Shown: positions 24,126 through 38,244, counted from the stretch's first letter. The stretch is 64,000 nucleotides of DNA from Cinclus cinclus (GCF_963662255.1 NC_085049.1:57831158-57895157); one strand, 5' to 3'. Program-made: numbers and translations. Notes: generated from the letters alone by a model not told the origin.

Positions 24126-27100
24126 TCATCGGCAGAGATGTCGCACCAGCTGCTCGAGCTGCTCCCGCTGCTGGTAAATGTAGAGCTGGGTGTCCCAGAG
24201 AGCGTTCACCAGCACAGCATCGTTCACCTCGTCCAGCATCACCTCCGTGTGCAGCTGAGGGCTGAGCCTGTGGACAGCCAGACAGCATCACCAGCTGGCC
24301 ACAGACGTGGAGGTGACCAGGCACGAGCCTGCCGAGCAAGACACTTCCACCAAGGGGCTCCCACTGCCGTGGTGCTCGCTGGCCCTTGATCTGTCACGCC
24401 TGCAGAGCAGAGGCTTTCCCCTCCTTCAAGGCCCAGTCACGCTCAAGGCTGAGCCACAGCGAAGCAACTGCAGCACATGAGGGACAAGTCTAAAACAGGA
24501 TGTGCAGGGTGGAACGGGGCAGGATGCACCTCCCAAACCCCCCTTAACCAGCCCAGTGTTGGGCACCCACCCGTGCTGAGTGCCTCAGCTCATGTGGAGG
24601 GCCAGGGCACGCTCCATCCTGTCATTGAGGTGTGTGCAGGGGGCAGGTCTGGGCAGGCATGACTCTGCAGGGGATGCCACTTGGGATGATGCATGCCACA
24701 GCCAGGTCTGAAGCGAGAGGGATAAAAATAGGTCTGTGCAAGAGAGAGGAAAGGGAGCTCCTACCGGAAATATGGGACATCTGTCATCTCACACCAGGCC
24801 CTGGCACGATCCACAGCTGGGCCATCTGCGTCAGTGCACTGCAGGAGAAACAGAACCACAGTTACAGCCTGGCTGCTCTTCCCCTGCCTACAGCAGGCTT
24901 CCCTGGCACCAAGTCCAACTGCACAAGTGCCAGAGGGATAATAAAAGCCAGGAGCAAGGGCATCCTTGCCACCAACAGTTGGGCGGCTTTTCTTTTTCTT
25001 TATTTTTAATGTAAAGACAGTGTTCCTGATCCTCGGGACACGAGAGTTGCACCCTACAGACCCTTCAACATCACAGCACAGAGTGGATTGCTTCAAGAAA
25101 ACTCCCAGGATGATCTGAATGACATGCTCCTTGGGATTTCATCTGTATCCATTCTGTCCAAGCCCTGTACAGCAGAGTCTGTGATTACTTCAGGCTTACT
25201 GGGCTATCCTGGGACAGCTTCCCTGGGAGCCCTGAGATAAAAGACAGGAGAAGGAAAAGGACTCTGGGCATTTTCTCACTTCAAGAAGTTAAAAAAGGAG
25301 ATAAAGCAACAGCATTAAAATCATAGTCAGAACTTCAGTTCTGATCTTTCATCCATTTAGAGTGTTTGCATGAACAAAATGTAATGATTTTTTTCCTGAA
25401 GCACACAAGTGCATATGCCAGCAACACATTCCTAACAACAGCTCTCAACTATTGTTTTTAATTAGTGACTGTCTCACTTCTCTAGTATTTACTAATCTCC
25501 CCAGTGGGAAAAAATAAGCTTTTCTAAAGAAAAATGAATTGCTGTTTTCTGAGGCAGGATTAATTTTTTTTCCCAGGTTGCTCAGATGCTTCCTGGAAAG
25601 ATACTGAGTTTCACAAACTCATACCTACAAATGTTTCTAAGAGTCACTGACCACCATCCTGTCCTTAGCTCCTTTCAGCTGCAAGAATAACCCTTGGGGA
25701 TGAGTGTCCCTTTGGGACAATCAAAACCCCAAAGAACCAGACAGGTTTTCAGGTCTGCAGTACTCCTGCAATTCATAAGCTACTCACTACATCCATGATG
25801 AGAAGTTCCAAGGAAACAGAATTTACATCCAAAAGGAGGAAGCTGGAAACTGGAAACCTTTTCTCCCTCCCTGCAAGCAACCCCAAGGGTCTTTCACCAT
25901 CCCCTCCTCCCAGTACTCACACAATCCACCACCATCTTGCCAAGCTCCCTGGCCCCAAAGACGGTCTTCGCCAATTCCCAAGGGTTTGAGGGGCGGAAAA
26001 CATCCACAGAGCTCACTGGGACCTGTGGAGGCTTGCCTGTTCCCAGGGAGACCACCAACCCCAATTTTCTCACTTCCTGCTTCCGACCCTGAGGACAAAC
26101 AAAAGATCTGTTTGCAATGACCAACAATGAAAGTGAAGCATGCCTTTCACAGCAGCTTCCTGAGGAAGCTCTGAAAGCCAATGCAAAAGGCTCACCAGCC
26201 TATTCTTCCCCCATCATCCTCCTAAGTATGGCCTGGTGAGACAGCTGTAACCCACAGGACTTGCAAGAGTTGCACTGCTCTGTTCCTTCTCCCCTGACCA
26301 CACCCAAACCCATGGGACCACCCTGGAGATGAGTCCTAGGACAAGATGACCATGAAACAGTCCAACTCTTCAGTCACTTTGGCAACACACCTCCCCTTAC
26401 AGCTACAGGGAGCAATAGCTGCCACTGGTTATTCAACTTTTTGAAGAACTAGCCACACCACAGAAGGCATCCACTCTTCAGCATTGCAGAGTACCTTATC
26501 CATGTCTTCTCCATTTATTTTCAGGCAGAAAAGGCCCTGTAGAGCCATATCAAGGGCCATATACAATGATCAACTGAAACATCCTCGTTCAAAGAAGGAG
26601 AGGCTGATGAGACTGTCCCCCTCTCATACCCTTGTTAGAAGAGGTATCTCACCTCCCAGCCACTATTCCCAACACGTATCCCCCTCCATACACTCCCTTT
26701 TAGGGTGCTGCACTGCTAACTTGTTTACCCATTAAGATACGTCCACTCTCATACCCACTTCTTCAAGAGAGGCTCAGTGGGACCAAAAACCTCTAGCTAC
26801 CAGTCAAGGCTAGGATTTCCCTCACCTTTTTGATCAGTGTCTTGTTGTACTCATGGATCTCTGCCATGGCATCAAGGGTGGGGTTGTTGGCCAGCAGCCC
26901 TCCATCCAGGAAGCGGCCAATGGGTCGGAAATAAGTGGGAGCTGCACCGCTGCAGCGGGCAGCGCGCCACACGAGTTGCTCTGCAAGGGACAGAGAGCAA
27001 AAGGCCTCTTGCAGCAACTCTGCTGTGCACGAGAAGCACCCCAGCTCTACCAACAAATCGGGATGGCTTGCAACCCCAGGAAATCCTTGCCTCTTTCTCC

Positions 27101-30100
27101 CAACAGCAGCAGGGCTTCTGCTCAGATGCACAGGATGACTCTGCAGGGCTTTAAAAGATGCTCTCACCACTTCCTACATATCCTGGGTCAAATTCACTCC
27201 CTATCCATTCCCTTGCTGCTATTTTGATAGTGAACTAGTTATGCGTGCCAGACAAGGCAGCAAGCTGGAGGGACTTAGATGGCTTTTCTATGTTTTTCTG
27301 TGGGAGCCCAGGGAAAGATGCTGACTGTATGCAGGACTTCTGTAACAGACCCCTTTCCTCATGAACCTTACTAGCCAGCCCCTGCTCCTGGTACAAGAGA
27401 AGCCAAGGGAAGAGGAGAGAGGACAAATGGGAACCATCACTAGGACCCAGTTACAACTCAAGACCAGGGATGAGCCTTTGCTGATTTTCAGAGCAATGGG
27501 AGGAAGAACATGAAATCTGTCTCTGAGGGATGAAACCTCCCCCACCAACCAGCTGGACTTCTGTGTACCATCATTTACCTTCTGGCTGAGTGAGTGGTTG
27601 GAAAGATGCACTTGTCTTGTATTCAGTGGAGTGTTTTGTCTCTGGTACAGGGTAATTTCGGAAAAGGTGGAGCTCAGCTGGCTGTCTGTCACACAGTGTC
27701 CCTGTCACCATAACCCTGAAGAAGTGGACATGAGAGAGCAAGAGTAAAATGGGGAAAAAAAAATACTTGTGGTTTCAATAGCCTGCACATCACACTCCTC
27801 CAGATCCGCTCTAAGGAGAGGCTGAGCATCTCTGCTGAGACAGGTCTAGAGCACACATGGGACAGCATCAACCAGCACAGCCTGAGGCAGGACTTACTTG
27901 GGTTTTTGGACATCTGTCATTTTGGTGTTTTCCCCAAATTCCTTCTTCAAGAACTCATCCAGGGGCTCCGACTCGTAGGGCCGAGACCCCCGGAACACCA
28001 TGTCCTTCATGCGGAAGTACAGGCAGCGCATGTAGTCCATGGACTTCCCTGAGATGGGCAATAGTGTTGGCAGGAGCAGGCAGTGGGAAGAAAGGCAGGC
28101 AGAACAAACAGCACATCAGAGCAAGGACTTCCCAGGACAAGTGGGAGACGGGAGGCGTTGCTCCCAATCCAATCCCCTTCCCAAGCTGCCTGTCATCTGC
28201 TTGGTTCTCAGCAGCACTACTGGGAAGGATTACAGAGGAAGAGTGAGCTCAGAGCAGCCTCCCGTTACCAGAATGTATCAATCACTTTGCTCTAAGGCTC
28301 TGTGGAGAGCACAGAAAGTACAGAACATTGAGCTCTGCCACCATGCACTCCCCAAAAACCCAGAAAGCTGCTCAAAGCCAGCTGACATGAAAAGCGAGCG
28401 TGAAGCCAGGTAGAGGCTTTCCTTCGTTAAGGAACATCCCTTGCCTCCTCTAGCAGGCAGAAAAGATCTGTTGGAACTCAGAGAGGCAGCTCCCACCACA
28501 CATCCGCTCCCGAGAGGAACACTCGGGCTCACCAGAGTGAGAAGGGACCCATTATGTCCTTACCATGTACAATAGCCAAGGCCAAGATCCCTCCAGTGCT
28601 GGTCCCTGCAATCCAGTCAAAAATCTCACGAATGGGACGGCCTGCAGCCTTTTCAATAGCCAGGAGAAGCTGGATGAGCACAAGGCCACGGATGCCCCCT
28701 CCATCCAAGCATAGGAGCCGGTCCTGACTGGAGAGAGACAAACACAGATGACTGGGAGCTGTGGGACAGACTACAAATCACAGAACACTCTGTGGGAACG
28801 TGGCCCTGGGGACGGGAAACTATGCCAGTAAGTAGATTGCTGCAGATAGTGTAACTGGTGAATAAATAAATCCAGCAGTGCCTTCTTAGGTGCAAATAAG
28901 ACACATCCAATAAGCCCTTTCAGAGCTGGTGGAACATCCTTTGCCCTTGCATAACCATCTCTAACCTTTACACCAGAGAGAGAAACACCAGCCAAAAACA
29001 CATCCAAGTCCCTTACTACACAGTAATACGTATTGTGTCATAAATAAAAAGAGCAGACAGACCTAAATCCTGCCAGCAGCACTTCAGTGCCAACTCCTCC
29101 TCCACTCCACACGAGGTAAGGTGCAGGCACTGCCAAGACAGTGCAGAGGAGCTGAGTGAACATCAGGGCAGTGTATAAAGATGGGGAAATAACAAACCCA
29201 AAACAGTGTTGGGTGTCCAGTAGCATAGGGGAGGGACAGAGAAGGGCTTCACCTCCTGAGCTCAGGCTCCACTGCAGGTCCAGGCAGTACAGACAGGGGT
29301 CATTTATGGAAACAGAGATTTCTCAAAAGATGCTGGAAAAACTGCGACACTGATGGACACAAAATAATGCCAGCTCTGAGGATGCCATCCCCATGGGTGT
29401 GGGAAGAGAGAATTCACACACAGATTTCACCTTCAAGTTGCATAGGAGCCTGGACAGAAGCTGTTCCTCACTTACTTTCTTCTAGCCTCACTGGGCATGT
29501 CCACAACATCTGGTGCCTTCAACAATTGTCCAAGTGTTGTGGAAACATACAGAAGGTCCTTGTACCCTAGAGGACCGTGAACGTGCAAAAGGAAAAAAAA
29601 TAAATTAGAGATCACCAGTGTGCTAAATGATTTCCACCATAAATAAAGAGAATACCCAACTCCCTTCCCCATCTAATAAAGGTCTCTGCAGGAGACACAA
29701 GCCATCTTACCCACAGCCAACAGGTAACCCCCCAGATTTAAGTCCACACCAAAGGACAGTAACACCACCCTTTAGGATAGGCAGCTGTAGATGCACTGGA
29801 AAAGACAGGACTTGGAGAAGCAGATGATGTGCACAGTGGGTGAGAGAAGGCAGAGCCCAGCAGCATGCCCACTACGCAGTTTACTGCAAGCTGTTAAGAT
29901 AAAACCTAAATCTACTCCTCAAAGTAACCTAGGCAGGAGGCCTGTGGGGACAGGGTGACTTGTCATTACCCCTCAGCTGACGTTCACCCAGGCCACCCTG
30001 GGTGCAGGCACCAATCCAGGCTAGGTGAGAAGCCAGCCTGTGAAACCAAAAGAAGAAAGAACAGGGGGAGAGAAGTTACATACTTCCGCCAGCACCCAGG

Positions 30101-33100
30101 CCAGAAGGTGGCTGTGAACAACAATGAATCGTGGTGAGGAGCTTCTTCAAGGGCAAGAGTCCATGATAAAAAAGGGTTTTGCTCTGTCACTGCATCAGAG
30201 CTGAAACTGAGCATGGGTTGCCTTCACCAGGCTGTGGTGAGAAGAAAGTCCTGGTGCCAGCAGCCACTGAGATTTGTGGTGACACAGACATATTCCAGGA
30301 TTGTCCTCTAGCCCCACAGGAGAGCCTTTGCAAAGAAAACCTCCAACCTAAGATGAGAAGTGGTTCACAAGCAGATGTTAGCTGCTTGCATGCTCTTCTC
30401 ATGACCCTCCAAGTCAACACCCCTGCTGCACAGTCCATGACACCTCTTGTTGCCTCTTCCTGAGCTCTGGAGCTCTCTGAAGGCAGAAAGCCCACCACTT
30501 AGAATAGACCCACGTCCTTATCCACACAGTCTGGGCAGCACAGACCACAAGATTCAACACAATCTTATGTCCCAAGGTAGATTTTTCCTATGCATAACAA
30601 ACCCCATGACCAAGGTTGCTTATCCTCAGGCTTCACCCTTTCCCTCTCCCAGCTGCTGGCCTCCAGTGTCACTGAATAAGTGACACTTCTAAATCCCCTT
30701 GGGCTCAGCACAACACTGGGAGGTGCTCGAGGCAGACCAGCAAGTATCTTCACTTCTACACATGACCCAGTGGATAAAGTACCTGCAGGCTAAGTGACCC
30801 CTCTTCCAGAGATGTGAGGGAATCAGTCTTTCTTTTCACAGAACTACATTGTGTCAGGTCTATAAGACAAATGTTTTGAGTACAAGAGCTTAGAATACAC
30901 ACAGAGGAAAAGCAGAGAAAAGAGATGGGATCCTGCAACAGGTGAATGAGGACAGAGTCACCACAGAGTCACCAGATAGTGAGAGCTTTGACAGTTCCCA
31001 GAGCACAGCCCAACTGAAGAAGAGGTCTGAGACAGCACTGTGAAGCAAGAAGTGAGAAGAGTGAGAGAGGGCCAGGGAAGGCTTTACCTAAACTGTTGAG
31101 GTTGCTCCACGAGGAAGGTTGGCCTTCCAGGAAGGAGGCAGCAGATGGTGCCAGGCTTGGGGAGTCAGGGTTAGGTGGTGGGTGGCAGCGTTCGGTCCCT
31201 ACAGTTTGCAGCAGGTCTAAGAGCACTTTCCGGTTCGCACCTTAGGTGACCAAGGGGGAGTTACAGATCAGAAAGAGAATCAGTGCATGTGCACACCATG
31301 GGAGAACGTGCTCTGCTTAATTCGCAGCAGGCCTGACCTCACAAAGCCTCTGGGATGACCTGGGGAAGGGCAAAACACATCCCAGTTATCTCTCCCCAAA
31401 CACTAGGCAGCAGGACTCATGCACAGCAGTATCCACTGCTATGCAGCTTCAAGGGCGTGTGCCACACACTTCTTGCCCCTGAAGAACTGCCCATGTCTGC
31501 CTGTGCCTGGGCAGTTCAGCAGTGCTACATCATCCCTTTGTGATCCTGCAGTGCCTGACACGGGGACCTGAAAGGGAGGGAGTGTGTGCCAGCTTTTCCT
31601 CTTCCATCTCTGTGTCACAGAAGAGAAATTCATCAAGGACTATTAATACAAAGCCTGTGCTGCTAGCAAAGCAAGTGCCTACTATGTGAGCAACTAGAAG
31701 CTGGAAAAGCATGTTGGAGAAGCATCACCCATGCGTGGCATGTTTTCACCTCTCCTCACGACACTGTTTTGGCCACCAAGGGGAGACAGGAAGCTGGGCT
31801 CACCCTGTAAGGCTGCTGACATGCTCCCTCACCTTTACTGCTCCTGGCTGCCAACAATCCTGGTGTCTCCCCAAAATCATTGGGGATCTCGACATCTCCT
31901 CCAAAGACGATGATTGCTTTGATCATATCCAGGTGGTCATGCTGGGGGATGAGAGAAATCTCAGTCAAGAGCCGCTACATGATTTCTCATTCCTTCCCTC
32001 CCCTTTTCATGAGCCAAAGCACCCACAAGGAAACACCACGCAAAACAGCCCAAATTTCAAAGGACTCTGTTGCTGTCTCAACCCTTCAAGAAAACCACCT
32101 CTCCTTTCCCAGCAGCCTCTGCAGAGAGCTCACCTTCATGGCCAGGTGCAACGGCGTGTTGCCATCGCGCCCCCGGGCGTTGGTGCGGGCGCCGTGTGTC
32201 AGCAGGACCATGGCGCAGTCCAGGCGGCCCCTCTGGACCGCAATGTGCAGAGCCATGTCGGCCGTGCGGCTGCTCACGTTCACCTCAGAGCCGTACTCCA
32301 GCAGCAGCCGCGTCATCTGGGCCCAGCCCAGATGTGCAGGGGCCACGCCAAGAAGAGATAAAGCAGTCGTGAGGATAACCAGCTGAGCACTCGAACCAGC
32401 CAGGTTTTGTGGCAAGCAAAACAGGGGAAGAGGCGGGAGCCCGGGTACGGTTGGCTGGCAGATGCCAGCTGGATTGTTCCAAGCACTGGGGTTTCTTTTA
32501 CCACAGAACTAGTTGGTGGCTGCACAGCCTCTGGATCCCTTGGGATTGATACACAACTATAATGAAAGGCTGAGATAAATGGAGGAAAAAAAGCAGTTCC
32601 TACTCAGGCCAGGATCCTTGCAGACTGAAAAGAAAAATTTTGCCTTTTGAGCTTCTTTTTATAAGCCAAGCAAATTCAAGTCTGCTCTGAAATTCCACAG
32701 GACATTTCCAAGAGGAATGGGACACTGCAGGAGGGGAGAAAACACTGCAATAGCAATGCCCTCTGCCTGCAACAAGCGCCATTCAGGTGCTCCAGCATGG
32801 AATATCACCATCCTGCCCAGCTCTGGCAGGACATGGACTTTCCCCCACGTGCCACCACTCTGTGCCTACCTCACACTTCCCCTGCAGTTTCTAAGGCATT
32901 GATCTGTGTGCTACCAGGAAACTGGCAGGTATTGAGAAGAGAGCTCCCTCCAGGGGCAATTGTACTTCAGTGACAGTGCTGCAATTTCTCCAACAAAAGG
33001 GAAAAGGGATAAGGTGGCAGCTTCAAGCCAGGGATGAGCCCACCAGTTTATTTCACTGCAAGGTACTGCTGCTCTGTTCCCTGTGGTAAACAGCACTGAC

Positions 33101-36100
33101 TGGCACAATGTGAAGAGAATCAAACACTGGGCTGCTGGCTGGGCTCTGACACTCCCAGGGCTCTGCACATGCACTCGGAAAGGGACAAGTTAGCCACACA
33201 AGGAATTAACTGGGTGCTGGGCAGCAGCACAGGCCCTCCCCATGGATTGGCTCTATTTACCTCTGCCTTCTTTGCCCAGTGCAGTGGAGTGGCATCATAG
33301 CGTGGGTCCTTGGAGCAAACCTGGCTGGCGTCTGCCTCAAGAATAGCCTGAGCACACCTGGGAAAGACAGCGAGACGACAGGATGGGTGGCTGCTGTCTT
33401 GACTCCAGACCTCCACTTAATCACCTGCCTTCTGCTCAGAGGAAATTCAGGAAACCCTGCAGCAGCACCAGTGTCTCTGCAACACCCATGAGTTCCTCAG
33501 CTACAATTTTGTTTTGCTCTTCACAGAAAGTGTGGGCACAATGGGAAGCATACAAGCCCAATGGTGTTGGGAGCAGGAGAATCTCTCCAATTACAAGTTG
33601 TGGAGCAACATCTGAATGGTTCTCTAATACAGGAATATGGCATTTCTGGAAGTTCTCCAAACCTGAGAAGCGAAATTCTTCTCTTCTCCTCTCTTACCAT
33701 GGAAACATGGGGATAGAACTGTAATAGTTAAACACTTGCTTAAATGAAGAGTCTGTGTACCTCCCTATGAGTGAAAAACCACACCTGTTGAGAACAGACC
33801 AATATCTGGTGCCTAGAAAACAGGGTAGGTGGACTTACAAAATTTGGCTATCTTCTCCGCTACCACTAAAAAAACCCTGCACAAGAGATGGAGCCCCAGT
33901 GCAACCTCAGTGACCTATGCTCATTCTGGGCTTTTAAATGTGTGTCTGATGTTGGAAGTACTTTTCAAAATACTTTAAAAAAATCAGCTACCAGCAGCTG
34001 ATAGTGCTGCCTTGAAAGCCCTGTTTGTAGAGCTTGGACACTCTCTGAACATTAAGTATTATAAAGTATATACAAAGGGAATTGAAGTTCTCCAAAGAAA
34101 ACAGGGAGTAAATATTGTGCCTCTTTTGATTCCCTTCCAGAGTGTGTTATTAAGAGTCAAGAGTATCTCTGGCCTACAGGAGATTGGAAAACCTAAGCTT
34201 TGAAATGAAAGCTTATTAGGATCAGAGTACTCAAAGACAGAGGTACAGCAATTAATACTATCTAAGCATCACTCAATCATCTTCCTACAGCTCATTCTGA
34301 GAAGAAGCATTTCACAAATATACCTTTTTAAATCTGTGTCTTGCTCCTGATGTCTAATACTGAAAAAGGTATTAATTCAGGAACAAAAAGGTTTTATTCT
34401 GAAAGTGTTTCTTTCTTTTCCATACCTGCACGTCCCTGTTCTTTTGCCAATGAATACACACGAGACCTGTCCTACGGAGCACAGCCCTGGGCAATCCTGA
34501 GCAAGTACACAAGTCCCCAGACTAGAGGGGATATTACATACCCCTTCTGGGAGAACTTCAGTGCTGTGTGGATGGGGTAGCCCAGCGTGCCCACGACGCT
34601 GCAGCTGGCACGGCACTTCAGCAGGGACCGAACCATGTCCTCCTTGCCCAGCTGGCACGCGAGGTGCAGAGCTGTCAGCCCTTCATGGCTCAGGTGGTCC
34701 AAGCCAGTAGTTGGGGTTCTGCCCAGGAGCTGGAATGAGAAGACAGCAAATAAATAAATAGGCAGACAAAGATGGAAGAGCACTGCCTCTTCTTGAGCTC
34801 TGAGGACAGACTCTGGACCCACTGGACTTCTCACAATGTCTGTCCTCTCCATCCCTGCTGGCTGTAAATTGTAGATCTGTTATGTGCCGACTGGTTTGTT
34901 GCAGAAAAGTATCCCACTGCCACACTGGAGAAACCCTGCAAGCCCTGGTGCACACATGAGAAGAACGGAATTTAGTTTTTCTTTGGTTTAGCAAGGAATC
35001 AATACAGAAAACAAATAAACAGACATGAGACCAATCAGACAAGAAGCCAAGTTGATGCCAGAAAAATAAAGAAGACGATATCTATTTAATACAAAGTTCC
35101 TAACTGCCCACTGCACAGCAGGACAAGCCCTGATTCTCATCCTACATCATCATGCATTAGACCAACCAACACAGACTGGCAGGCAGAGGGAGAGCTGTCA
35201 CAACAGGTATTAGGCAAACGTGGGGATTGCAGCCATGGGGAGAGTCAGTCTCAGGCTTGCACCAAGTCTTGGGAAGCTGACAGACCTCAGGAACCATGTG
35301 CAAGGCACCCACGCCTTACAAACCCCGTCACTCGGTCCAGCATTTCTCAGCAATCAAGAACACCTACGACTGTCTCTGTCTTGAGGCTCTGGTCACTGTC
35401 CCCCATGCAAGGCCACTCAGTTCAAACAGCAGGTCCTGCAGCTCAGGAGAGCCCAGGGCAGCTCTGAGCTGTCCTTCAGCCTGTGGGCAACACACGATCC
35501 CCCACGGCAGCCTCAGCACAGGTTTCCCTAAAGCAGCACTGTGCCCAAAACCAAACACCCTGCTTGAAGGAAAGAGGGAAGGGACAGCCACGGGCCTGAG
35601 AAAGAGCAGGATGAAGGCCTGATGCAAATAGCAGTGAAGGATTATTTTCTGAGGAAACTTGCTTAACCTCCTTGTTCGAATGCAGGGTGGAATCTGCACT
35701 CTGAATATGGGAAACAGCACCAGTAAAGAGGGGATATAAGAGGCTGAAATCAGGATCAAGCAATAACTCAATAGAGGGAAGTGACTTTCTCAACCCCTGT
35801 CTGCCGTTCCCATCTCTGTCACAACACAAAGACCCACTCTAGTCCCACTTTCTCCCAGACTGGAAGCTGCTCCCACCTCAATGATCTGGGGGTTGTTCCC
35901 TCGCACAGCATAGTGGAACACAGTCTCCCCATTCCTGTCGGTGATGTCCACCCGCGCGTGGCACTCCAGCAGCTCCAGCAGGCACTCCATGTCCCCTTTG
36001 CGACACGCCAGGTGCAGTGGGGTGCAGCCATCCTCACTGTCCGTGCTGTTCACACAGCTGCAAGAGAGGACTCAGCCTGAGGCCCAGGAAATGGCCATGG

Positions 36101-38244
36101 GGAGGAGGAGGGCATACATCTGCTCCAGGAGCTGACATAGAGGTAGCCTCCACCTCTGTCCCATCTGGTGTGAACCATGAGGTTCAGGAAAGCCCAGCCT
36201 CTTGCCAGGGAAGGGCCAATAAGCAGCCCTGCCCTGGACTCTCTCCCTGACATGCTGCTCCTTTTCCTGCCCTCCATATGGGATCAGCTCCCTCTGCCCC
36301 AAAGAAGGCAGGAGACAAGTTACAGTCAGCAACCTGGTGATGGTGCTGCTATTTGCCCTCCAGTTCCCTAACTTGTCACCAGTCTGCCCTATCCTTGGTA
36401 AACCTGTGCTGGTTTTGGCTCAAGTAGAGCCAAAATTACCTCAAGTAGAGGTAACTTTCTTCACAGTGGCTGGCGTGGGACTGTTTTGGATTTGTGCTGA
36501 ACACAGAGTTGACACTACAGAAATGTTTTTGTTATTGCTAAGCAGGGTTTACATAGAGCCAAAGTGTTTTGTGCTTTTCATACTGACCCACTGCTGAGGA
36601 AACTGGAGGTGCAGGGGAGGGTGGGAGGAAACACAGCTGGGACAGGTGACCCCAACCGACCAAAGGGATTTTTCCAGCCCCTGTGACATCCTGCTTAGTA
36701 TATAAAGTGCAGGGAGGAGGAGGAAGAGGGGGGACATTTGGAATGATAGTGTTTGTCTTCCCAAGTCACCATTACATGTGCTGGGGCCCTGCTCTCCCAG
36801 AGGTGGCTGAACACCTGCTTGCCCTTGGGAAGCAGTGATTCAATTGCTTGTTTTACTTTGCTTGTGTACATGGCTTTTGCTTTCCCTGCCTTTATCTCAA
36901 CCCAGCTTTTCTATCTTTTGCCCTTTCAATTTTCCCCCCACTCCCTCTGGTGGGAGAGTGAGGAGAGGCTGCATGGACCTTGGTTGTTGGCTGGGGTTAA
37001 ATCACAGCAGAACTTCCCCATGAAAAAAACAAGGCCTTGTGGCCAAAAACTGTTTCCAGACAGCCCTCCACTCTCATGACTTACAAAGTGAACAAAATCC
37101 CCCTCCAAAAATCTGCTCCACAAGGGTTGCAACAACCTAACCAGTGTCTCTAGCAGGACACTTAAACTCTTTACTTTAAACACCAGAGCTCCGGACTCTG
37201 CAGCAGCAGGTTGAAACCCACCAACCAGTTTCCACAGCAAGGAAGGGATACTCTAATACAGCCCAGCCTGCCCTCCCAAGCTCCTTCTGAGCACTGCCCC
37301 CAATGGAGACACCCTGCTCCTTGCCTCACGATGTGGTTGTGCCGAAACATCTCCCGGCGGCCAAACTCCACTGCAATGTGTGCAGGGGACCAGCTGGGGT
37401 AGCTGCGGACGAAGTCGCTGAGCTGCTGGAGCTCCTCCAGGGACAAGGGCTGGCATGAGCTCTCGTAGAAAGGGCGCAGCTGCCGGGCATATTGCTCAAA
37501 GTACACCACGGCGTCTGCTTCGTTGTCCAGCTGGAAGAGTCTAGAGAAAAGGCAAGCACAGGGTTCATCCTGCTCAAAGGAATAACCCCAAACCCACGCA
37601 TCTGAGGGAAACAGCTCTTTTCCAAACAGCAGTGCTGGGAACTTTCCTTTATTTGTTCAACTAGTGTCATCCTTGCTGAAGGGGAGCAGGGAGATGGTAC
37701 TGGAAGAGAGCACCCCTCTTCCCGAACAATGTTAGGTTTTGCTTAGAAGCATCTTCTAGATGCTGAGCCACCAACAGGAACGAGCAGAAATGCGTGTGGA
37801 CCTATGGATCCCCTGAACTGTATCACAGCTGCCTGCTGTGACAATGTTTGGACCTTATCTTGTTTCCACGAGCTGTTCTGCGGCAACTCTTCCACCAGCA
37901 CACGCATGGGCCTTCCTCCCCTCCCAGCCCACCTGCTGCTTCAACACAACACCCCACACCCGCGGCCCCGACATCAGCAATTTGGGGTCTTTGGTTTCCC
38001 ACGTCGGCAGGGATGGCTGAAGGTCTGTCACTCACCGGAACGCGACCTGCGGGCTCTGGGGGTTCACCAGCAAGCAGTCCCAGGAGCGAGAGAGGCTGTT
38101 CTTGTAGAGGGCCACCCTGCCCTCCTCCCGCAGGCAGGCGTGACCGGCGTACTCGGCGGCCGGCACCTCCCTCACGCGGTACGGGTTGGAGAATATCTGC
38201 GTGACGCTGCTGAAGGTGTCCAGCAGCCGCCCAAAAAACTGCAT
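24126..38244 (-). CDS. PLA2G6: 85 kDa calcium-independent phospholipase A2 beta (group VIA)
   Basis: Hydrolyses the sn-2 acyl ester of glycerophospholipids without calcium. It acts in the cytosol, at mitochondria and at membranes, in phospholipid remodelling and lipid signalling. Coding exons, 5' to 3': 38036-38244, 37325-37540, 35877-36057, 34542-34729, 33261-33357, 32134-32316, 31833-31941, 31088-31240, 29476-29566, 28564-28727, 27898-28048, 27579-27715, 26826-26980, 25921-26088, 24765-24838, 24126-24267. They total 2,418 nt, 805 aa plus TGA; the human long form is 806 aa. The N-terminus [14 protein letters not shown] is conserved. Ankyrin repeats span about residues 150-410, and the caspase-3 site of mammals (DVTD) appears as DITD ending at Asp182. 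A Pro-rich linker (exons 8-9, least conserved) precedes the patatin domain: glycine-rich oxyanion loop DGGGIRG (484-490), lipase box GTSTG with Ser519, and dyad Asp652 in DGGLLANNP. All introns are GT-AG except intron 2, which is GC-AG. The start is the only ATG giving the conserved N-terminus. Confidence 0.97.
28564..28727 (-). other. PLA2G6: PLA2G6 exon 10: catalytic serine exon
   Basis: Encodes the oxyanion-hole loop DGGGIRG and the nucleophile motif GTSTG (Ser519). Counting residues over the preceding nine exons puts the serine at 519, the number I recall for the human long isoform, which supports the exon chain upstream of it. Confidence 0.93.
31088..31240 (-). other. PLA2G6: PLA2G6 exon 8: Pro/Ser-rich insert exon
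   Basis: Encodes 51 residues rich in Pro and Ser between the last ankyrin repeat and the catalytic domain. This is the region of the long-isoform (LH-iPLA2) insert in mammals. It starts in phase 1 and ends in phase 1 and is 153 nt, so skipping it would keep the frame; a short isoform is therefore structurally possible. Confidence 0.75.
37321..37325 (-). promoter_or_regulatory. PLA2G6: GC-AG type 5' splice site of PLA2G6 intron 2
   Basis: Read on the minus strand the exon ends CAC ATC GTG AG and the intron starts GCAAGG. This matches the known GC-AG donor form AG|GCAAGT. Joining it to the acceptor at 36,058 gives [20 protein letters not shown], collinear with the human protein. The only nearby GT (5 nt earlier) ends in the wrong phase and runs into a stop in the next exon. 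Confidence 0.85.

Noticed and set aside
31711..32361. 216-codon plus-strand open frame
   Set aside because: It is antisense to PLA2G6 ankyrin exons 6 and 7, and the frame is open only because of their composition.
37330..37540. PLA2G6 exon 2 ending at the GT donor (37,330)
   Set aside because: It ends in phase 0, whereas every possible acceptor of exon 3 needs phase 2; the join gives CTG TGT GAA ... TGA, an early stop.
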